64,000 nucleotides of DNA from Paraspadella gotoi. Lineage: Eukaryota > Chaetognatha. Both the position numbers and the translations under genes were made by a program. The stretch is taken from positions 7,908,579-7,972,578 of the forward strand of contig CM119264.1 of assembly GCA_051294375.1 (NCBI GenBank), written 5' to 3'. Positions 56,106 through 64,000 of this stretch are shown piece after piece. How positions within the stretch are numbered: the stretch's first letter is position 1; each line of letters starts with the position of its first letter. The notes beneath the pieces are model-generated. The model was not told the origin of the DNA. It searched no databases and saw only the letters and a program-made list of their open reading frames with translations.

Positions 56106-59010
56106 AATACTCGTTTAAAATCCGTTCCTGTTTCGAAAACCGTGGAAAGTAACCACTTAGAAAAACTTTAATTTAATTAAATTAAAATTAAATCAAAAAA
56201 TTTAAAAAAAATTTAAATTTAATTAAATTATAAATACAGACATTTATGCTTTGCTACTTCGTCTTTTCTCTATGCCGCCTTTTTTCATTCGTCTTTTCTT
56301 CTTTCATCTTCGTCTTTCCTCTATCACCTTCGTCTTTAGTCTTTCCTCTATCACTTTTCGTCTTTCGTCTTTCGTCTTTCATCTTCGTCTTTCCTCTATC
56401 ACCTTTCGTCTTTCGTCTTTCGTCTTTCGTCTTTCCTCTATCACACTTTTCGTCTTCGTCTTTCATCTTCGTCTTTCCTCTTATCACCTTCGTCTTTCGT
56501 CTTTCGTCTTTCGTCTTCGTCGTCTTTCGTCCTTCAGCCGCAAACGGGAGATAAACGTGATTTATGAAAGAAAAGTAGTTCGTCTCTCCTGCGGTGAAAA
56601 ACGGCGAGGGTGACCGAAGATTGTGGGGGTGGCGGGGTGGCGGGTGGCGGGTGAGGGGGTAGTGAGCGATAAGGGAATGATGCCATGATGAGGTCGGTGA
56701 CCGGCGGGGCAAAAAAAGGTCGTAAGAGAAAAAAGACTACTGTGGCGGAGAGAGAAAAATTACAGGCGGGAATGAAAATCTATCAATATTAATAATATTA
56801 TTTACGTTTTGAAGCAAACCTATGTTGTTAAAAATCTTCTGCTAAAATGTTCTCGGTTACAATAGAGGGACGTAACGATATTAGTTTGTCCTATTTTTTT
56901 TTTATTAAAACTATATTATGTTGAATAAAAAATATTTCACGGTTGGCTCAACGCGATCACTTTATGTCGCACCCCCGGCGGCTCGCGTATTCGCCTTGCC
57001 TTTCGCGCATCGTCAGTCACCGCCTGCGCTGGCGCGTATTCCGCGCGCCCCTCTGCGCCCGCGCCGACGACTTGCCGAACCGGAAAGAAAACGCCTCCTA
57101 CAAGTTTGATTAAATCGAATTCCGCGAAGTCAGGCGGAGGTTGAGGAGGAGGAGGAAGAGGAGGAAGAAGAAAGAGGAAGAGGAAATGAACGAGGGAGTT
57201 AAAGACAAGGAAGGCGAAAGGTTTAAAAAATAAGTTGGTAATTTTTTTTGGTTTTCAAATTTCGTCGTCGGTTTTTTTTTTTCTTTTGTGAGGAAATGAG
57301 GATCGAAAAGGTCGAGATTCGATCGTAAACGGAAAGTTGAGTAGGAAACCTCGGAATTCTGGTGTGGTTATCGTTGATTATCGAGTAATTAAAGATGAAA
57401 ATTAAAGGGAAAAAAAAGGGGAATAAAACAAAATAAGAATAAATCCTTGATGGTGACAGTGACAGTAAAATTTCTAAAAAAAAGAGGAAAAAAAAATCAA
57501 CGAAACGGGTTGGAACAAAATGAACACGTTCCTTTCTTGACCCGGCGGATCTCTTTCAGTCCCTTTTCTCTGTATCCCTTCGCTCTCGGCCCTCTGGCTT
57601 CCGAATCGCTCGTGACGGCACAAAAATCTCATTTGCTATCCGAGTTGAAATCTAGAGCACGCCTGCTCTCGCCCTTTTTTTTTTTTCACCCCTCTCCTTC
57701 TAAATCCGCGCTACGATGTCATTCTCTCATATCTCTCTTTCTTTGTCCGGATCTTGAATAAAACATTTGGCGGCCCTGTGTCAAAGTGTGAACGTAAAAA
57801 AAGGGGGGGGTGAGGTCCTCTCGAGGAAAAAAAGGAGGAGGAGGAGGAGGAGGAGGAGGAAGAGGAATGCGGATGCGAGAGAAGAAAAATTGAAAAAACC
57901 AAAAAAGAGAGATAAGAAGAAGAGAAAAGAGAAAAGAAAAAGAGCAAAGAATTCAAGAAATACGAATGAAAGTCGACGTCGGTTATTTACAGTTTTTGCT
58001 TTTTCTTGTTTGTTTTTTTTATTGTTGTTTGGTTTTTATTAGACATTGTTTTCTCTCCGTTTCGTTTTGAAAATTCAGTATCAAAGTAAAGTTTAAATCT
58101 AGGTCTTGAAATTACAAACGATTAACATAAACTAAACATACGTATTGATTGAAGCTGAAGATGAATTTCGAAGTCACTTTATTTCCGGTTTAATATATTT
58201 ACAAAACGGGATCAATATGTTAGAGGACGAGTAAAACGAATATCACAATCGGAACGTTAAAACCAACTTCGCGCTTAGAGCCTCACACAAATATTTTTTT
58301 ACACTGACGCCTATGTCAATTATTTTCGAAATTTCACAAGAAAAATACGGAACAAATTTAAAAAAACGCTAAACATAGAAAGAGACGGTAGCAAAGAAAT
58401 TACGATAGGTGGCTTCGGGAAAGGACAAAACAACGGAACAAAACAATAACAAAACAACAAACAATTCATAAATTGCAAACTCGGAGACAGAGATAATAAA
58501 ATTAGCAAATAAAGAAAAAAGAAATAGAAAACAATATAAATAAAACGAGAGAGTTTATTTTTGTATTATATTGTTTTCAGAAAGACTAGATCAAAGAGGT
58601 GGTTTGATTGGATAGAAAGTTTAGAGGGCGAGCGCAGGATTCTCCAATCAAATCTACACTAGAGCAAACGAAGCTTCGAGTAAAGAGCGCAGAAATACTT
58701 TTGAAATTCAAAACGCAGGACCTTTTTTTTTACAGTAATTTTGTTCTTTGTTTTTAAAGTTTGTCCAGGATTTTCGTGCGGCCGATTGTAGCCTTGAATT
58801 AAATTTTGGAAAATAACCGGCGAATTCCGTCTCATCTTGGATTTCAAACTGGCGACTAGCAGCGGTCCCTTGCGTTTGGGCGCAACTTTCTCGGGGCAAA
58901 AAAAAAAGGCGGAAAGTTGGGGTGACACGGAAAAGAGTTGGATAAATGGATATAGTCGTCGTCGTCGTCGACGAGAAAAGAGGCGGGGTTGAGTTATCGA
59001 CCGACAACGC

Positions 59011-59193
59011 TCACGCCGGGAATGAGAGTAAGAATGTCGTCCAATTAAGTGCGGCGGCGGCCTGGCGCTTCCAATCGTCGATAGGGCGGCGTAGTTGTTG
59101 GCCATGTTGCGTAACAAAAAGACGTTCCTGTAGTCATATTCGCAGAGGAATCTATTGGTCCATCAAGTAGAACCGTCGCCCCAGCGCAAGAAC
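59011..59193 (-). pseudogene. Broken copy of LMO exon 5
   Basis: Minus-strand copy of 52132-52303 with several one- and few-base indels (183 versus 172 bases), so the frame is lost repeatedly. It lies in the noisy arm 2b and is probably an assembly artefact rather than a true pseudogene. Confidence 0.8.
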
Positions 59194-59373
59194 CTTTGGT
59201 AAACGAGGGATTTGTTGGTTTATTTTGCTTATTTAATTATTTAAGTAGCTACTTTTTGGGTTTGCTTTGATTTAGAAAAAAAAAGATTGTGTCAGTTTCC
59301 ATAAACAAAAATAAGAAAAATAAAAACTTCGCATTTAATTAACGACTTTGTTAATGAAAATGTTATTCTTACG

Positions 59374-59506
59374 CTATGGGCTACATTGTTGGACAAGCGA
59401 AACATTCTAGTGGTAGACATTGTTCCTCGCTCTCTATGACCATCTCCGGAAGGCTGGGGATCGTTTTGGAGCAAGCTGAAACAAAATCCGGTCGAAACCG
59501 AATAGT
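59374..59506 (-). pseudogene. Broken copy of LMO exon 4
   Basis: Minus-strand copy of 51836-51961 (133 versus 126 bases). Most changes are added single bases in short homopolymers, and an extra C separates the exon end from its GTAAG donor. Probably an artefact of arm 2b. Confidence 0.8.
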
Positions 59507-60410
59507 CTGAAAATTATGAAAAAGGAGAATGAATTAAAATAAACGAAATTTATTATTGCGCCGTTATGAATGAGACGATGAATCAATAATTAATCATCAT
59601 TAATAAAAAAATCATGTATGTAATTAACCGAGTGCAATTACCGGAAATGACTCTTTTCAAGTTTATATTAATGTTGAATTCATTTCCAAGCGAAACGAAA
59701 CAGAAGAGTCATTCAAGTCGCCGCCTTCCCAAGAACTTTTTTTCTTTCTTTCTCAATTTCTGCATTTAATTCATTCATCGGGCAAACAACTGATCAAAGT
59801 TTTATTCCATTCATACTGCATTCATGTCGCTGAATGTTTCCGGAATTACATTCGGTTAATTAAAGTAAAAAGTTTTCTTTGTTTTCAATCCCAGGCCTGA
59901 GCTATTTCCAGGTTATTGTTGTTAAGCAGTAAGAACGTTTCTCCCGGATTAATTCATTGCATCAACTATGAATACGCCCTGCATTTCATTCCATTAAATC
60001 GCGGTGAATGTTCCTTCTCCGGTTTTTAATCGCCCCGGTCGCCGGGAAAAAGCCCCCCCGTCTCTCGAGCAGATACCGTCCTGCCGACCCGGAATTAGAA
60101 CAATCTCCGCATCATTCTGCATCTTTGATTAAGTTATGAATCGTGTAGCCTTTTCCGACGCCTCTCTCTCTCTCTCTCTCTCTCCTCTCTCTCTCCTCCT
60201 GCTCTCTCTCTCTCTCCCTCCTCTCTTCTCTCTCTCCATCTCTATATGCAATGAAAGCTGGATTAATTTTTTCCTCTCTAACGAGGTGCTGCCTGCATAT
60301 TGGGGGCCGGCCTTTTGAATGGGGTGGCAGCCGTCAGGAATCCAAGGGGGAAAGAGTGGCTTCGCTGCGGAAGAAGAGCGCGAAAGAGTGACGGGTAGGT
60401 AAAGGGGAAG

Positions 60411-60450
<40 letters not shown>

Positions 60451-60697
60451 GAGAGAGAGGAGAGAGAGAGAGAGAGAGAGAGATAGAGAGAAGAATCTTC
60501 GCTGTAGTTGGTAGCATTTACTACAAATTTTATGCTAATTTGGAGAAAAACGTCGCTGGTCGGAACACTGAGACATAGAGAGGGAAAAATGAGAAGGAGA
60601 ACATCATCTTCCCGAGGAGGCAGAGAACTCGCTCTCTCAGTTTGATTAAAAGAACGAAAGAAAGAAGAGAAAGAAAGAAGAAAGAAAGAAAGAAGAA

Positions 60698-60730
<33 letters not shown>

Positions 60731-60912
60731 AAATAAAAATGAACAAATAAAATAAATAAAAAAATAATTAAACAGAAAATGAATAAATAAATGATAAATA
60801 TATAAATAAAAAGAAAGACAGAAGATAGTAAGAAAGGCAATATTAATTCAAATAAATATATATATTGAATAAATAAGATAATAAAATAATATTTAAAAGA
60901 AAGAAAGAAATA

Positions 60913-60956
<44 letters not shown>

Positions 60957-63147
60957 AAATAAATAAGAAAATAAGAAAATACGAGCGCGGTAATGGCAGA
61001 AATGATTCTTTCTCAACGATTACTGCATTTTCTCGTTTAACGCAAGAACCACGGCGCAGTTCGAATCAGCATTAATTAATGTATATTGAAAACCTGATTT
61101 AAAAATATATAATATTCAGGGTTTAACATTAACTTGGTATAATTCAATTAAAAACTGAAACTGTGAACTGGAGAAAATTAAATTTTCGTTTTGAAAAAGG
61201 TTTAAATTATTTTACATAAGTAAAGCTTTATGTATTCTGAAATAAACGTAACAAATTTGCAGTTAAAACGATAAAAAGATAACATAGTAAACTCGTGTTT
61301 ATTACTTGATTGAAAAATATACTCATAATCGGAAAAATTCATCAGCTTTTGTTTCGATTTCTTTAATCTTACTTAAATTCATGAGTCATAAGAAACATCA
61401 CACATTGTAACCCGCCACAACCCAAAAAGTTACATATTTTTATTCCAAGAAAAATTGGTCAGTGCTCTTCAACTAATCGTGACTCTTGAGGGCATGAGCA
61501 AGTGAGCAGGAGCAGTGGGAGCAGTGAGCAGTGAGCCACTGAAGCACTCGTGACTGTTTCATTAACAGAAAAATTATTTTCCTGATCGATAAAGAACTGT
61601 GTAGGAGGCGGCATCTGCGGTGTCCTTTGCGGCTACGGTGGTGGCTGGTGGCAGCTGCTGCTGCGGGCGGCGAACGGAAATTTAAGTTAATTACAATTTA
61701 CATTTCCAATTGGCGGTTATCGCGGACTTCCCTATTTTCGGTCCGCAGTATTATATGCCAATTTTGTCATCCTTCCTTTCCCTTACACCGACCACGACAC
61801 GCATTCGAACGTCTGTTCCGCAAACCTGCACGTTTGTTCGTATCTCTTTGTCCGTTTTGTTCGCATCTTCTTCCTCACGCCCGCTCTCCCCTCTCACGAT
61901 CGGCGCAGGTTGCAGTGTAATAATCTCGCGACGATGCCCGGCTTGGCTAGCGGAAAGTCGGGAGCGCATGTGGTTAATTAAAAGGATGGCATGCGTAATT
62001 AAAAATCCCTCGATCTATTTCTCCGCGCGGACGCGAGAGGTGCGAAGGCGCGCGCCTTCGAAACCCGTTGCAAACGCCGGCCGCCGATGGCGCCACTTAA
62101 CCCCCAGTACGGCGGGATTTTTCGCCACACCGGGTTTTTTTCTATCGCCCGCTGCAACGGCGTCTCGGCACCAAAATACCCTTTAAATTTGTCTGTTTCG
62201 TTCATACTGCAAGTGCAACACCGTTACTGAGACGCAAAATAACTGGTAAGGGGGGCATTGCAATAAGTTCAACCCCAGCCTGTTGAGTATTAACACCTTA
62301 TTTGAGTATATCATCAGCCTCATAGAGGTACCAGGGATCGATCCCCAAGGGTAAACCTACTACGGAGTACCGCAGATAGGTAGCCGTCGTAACCGCTTGA
62401 GAAACTGGAAAATTCTCAAGTTGGTTTTTCAAGCCTAGGGCTCGGTTTCCATTGCGGATAGCAACTCTTCAGTCCACTTAGACCTCCTTATCCACATAAA
62501 TACCGGTCATCACACGACCACATCCAAGGCCATAAACACAAAAAGCCCACAACTCACAAACAACACAACGCAGCATTAGAGCCGCAAGAAGTTTAGCGCG
62601 TTGATCCGTTTTTTTTTATTTCTTCCTTCGAAAGAAATTGAAGAAAATCGTCGGCGATTAGCGTCTGCAACCTGACAGACGATCGAAGATGGCGATGCCG
62701 AGAAGGTACAATCAAAGACGCGAAAAGTCGCACGTAGCAGGCGCAAGTTGATTAGCGATTAACGAGTGCCCGTCGAATGTAAGTACATAAGTCTAATAGA
62801 CATTGGTCTATACAATCAGTATTTTATTTGAAATCAAGTAAAAAATAAACGTAGTGGTAGTTAGATAATAAAAAGATTAAAAAAATACCCATAGTCCTGG
62901 CGAATTATTTTCTAAGCATGACGTGCGCCGGAAGCCTCGTGAGCGATATTGCTTCCGATTGTTCAACGTTACTTAAGGATGTCTGATTGGAAGTAAATAA
63001 AGTTGATTAAGAACAAATATTAGTTAGAATATTGAGCGAGTTTGTCTAGAATCCTGCAGCAGCCCCTTAGACCGTCTAAACGCTTTTTCGCCCATCCTCG
63101 AAACCCGATTAGTAGCCCTCGTCCCGCAGTCTCACCCCCCCCGAGCC

Positions 63148-63471
63148 GTAAAGAATCAGGCTGCGTGAAAGCGCGAGAAAAATGGAGCAAGAACTTAAAA
63201 AGAAGGGAGAACGGGAAGAAGAGAGAAAAATAATAAAATAGTGAGGGAATGTGGAAATAGAAAAAGAAAAAGGAAGTTAAAAAAAAGAAATAATGAAAAC
63301 TTATTTGATCTGAAAAGAAATTAGGACAAATAAATATTTTAAACTTAAAACTGTAATTCATTATAAAATTGAGTCAACAAAAAAGGGGAAAAAAATCTCA
63401 AAGAGAGAGAGAGAGGGAGAGAGAGAGAGAAAGAAAGAAAGAAAGAAAGTAAGAGAGAGAGACAGACTCCT
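63148..63471. other. Intergenic, AT/GA-rich
   Basis: The sequence resumes outside the fold. A GA/GAAA tract lies at about 63400-63460, and no gene was seen before the minus-strand stop at 63472. Confidence 0.6.
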
Positions 63472-63986
63472 TCAAGCCTTCCAAGGATGCTGCATAAACT
63501 TTTGAAGGGCCTCTTGTCTGGCATCAGTCATTTTCCCGTTGCTCTCCAAACCTGAAGAAAAGAGAAAGATTGTTTACGTTTTCATCTACTTGATTTTCGA
63601 TCGCATCAATGTCTCGTTGACTCGCCTTGAACTATCGTCTCCAGAATAACTTCGATGGCTTCCTTTACGAATCTGGACAATGGAATAGAAACAGCATCAT
63701 TATATTAGAGATCAATAATAGTATTTCCCCCATCGGCATTAAACCAGGAACGCCTGCTAATCGAAAGTGAAACGGCCAAAGAGATTGTGACGACGACGAC
63801 GACGACGACGACGAACTCACTTCTCCGGAATGTCGCACAAGGGAATCTTCTTAAAGTCTCTCCCGGCCAACGCGGTCTTAACTTCGTGACCCCAATCGCT
63901 TTTGACCGTCAATCGGACGGGCAAGATCCACGGTTTGTCGCGGTAAAGGTCGCAGGCCTCGTGGAAATAATTAGGTGATTTGCACG
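63472..63986 (-). CDS. Unrecognised gene, last three exons (partial)
   Basis: C-terminal part of a minus-strand gene running off the right edge. Exons: 63821-63986, 63626-63672 and 63472-63551, in frame. The visible 95 or so residues include CKSPNYFHEACDLYRDKPWI, LPVRLTVKSDWGHEVKTALA, GRDFKKIPLCDIPEK, FVKEAIEVILETIVQG and KMTDARQEALQKFMQHPWKA before TGA. The first exon starts at a possible CAG acceptor nine bases from an in-frame stop, so the true upstream exon is outside. The second intron uses a GC donor (CAAG/GCGAGT) with a CAG acceptor; the phase only works with it. The composition is that of an ordinary soluble protein, with an amphipathic helix after DIPEK. I do not recognise the family. 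Confidence 0.6.
63789..63814. repeat. (GAC)n tract beside a splice donor
   Basis: GAC trinucleotide run lying within the intron, directly next to the minus-strand GTGAGT donor at 63815-63820. Confidence 0.85.
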
Positions 63987-64000
63987 CTGTCTAATTTTAA

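Larger units (their letters stand above)
55586..62857 (-). repeat. Inverted-repeat arm 2b (noisy copy)
   Basis: Reverse complement of 48559-55468, about 5 percent longer, with frequent one-base insertions and deletions including inside the LMO exon copies. It ends with a plus-strand copy of the 48286-48560 segment at 62858-63147; unrelated sequence starts after that. Confidence 0.88.

Overview
The window is nuclear DNA of an animal. Every convincing gene is split by introns with GT..AG (one GC..AG) borders. Exons are GC-richer than the AT-rich introns, and simple repeats are very dense: long GA/CT, GAAA, GAAAA and GAC/GTC tracts. Troponin I genes and an LMO/Beadex protein whose end (EYDYEERL..FA.MAN) resembles the ecdysozoan form suggest a protostome, perhaps an arthropod-like one. 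A CXorf58 homologue fits a lineage that keeps motile cilia or flagella. The species cannot be fixed from the sequence.

Layout. 0-3.7 kb: two tandem troponin I genes on the minus strand; the left one runs off the window. 6.6-8.9 kb (minus): a CXorf58 homologue in six exons, head-to-head with a 16-exon PLEKHM2/SKIP homologue at 9.6-15.7 kb (plus). 15.7-25.2 kb: no convincing gene, many microsatellites and a degenerate 20-bp periodic array. 25.2-26.1 kb: a two-exon Ly6/uPAR protein with a histidine-rich insert and an apparent single-base frame break. 27.7-30.1 kb: a seven-exon aquaglyceroporin. 30.1-35.4 kb: low-complexity DNA, a second 20-bp periodic array and CCAAT boxes. 35.4-52.3 kb: an LMO1/LMO3/Beadex-type LIM-only gene in five exons. 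63.4-64.0 kb: the last three exons of an unrecognised minus-strand gene.

The coding models join in frame across all splice sites: 167 aa for the complete troponin I, 362 aa for CXorf58, 1315 aa for PLEKHM2, 326 aa for the aquaglyceroporin and 319 aa for LMO. Only the Ly6 gene needs a correction.

The strongest unusual signal is structural. From about 42.2 to 63.1 kb the sequence folds back on itself twice, around about 45.9 kb and 55.5 kb. The arms differ by many one-base indels and are interrupted by four N gaps, two of exactly 25 N. The right fold contains broken copies of LMO exons 4 and 5. This looks like a multi-pass single-molecule read used uncorrected for gap filling, not real biology, although a recent inverted duplication is not strictly excluded. 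I found no new multigene system; the most interesting biological items are the His-rich Ly6 protein, the two 20-bp periodic arrays, a small fold-back element, a dispersed repeat family and the CCAAT array upstream of LMO.
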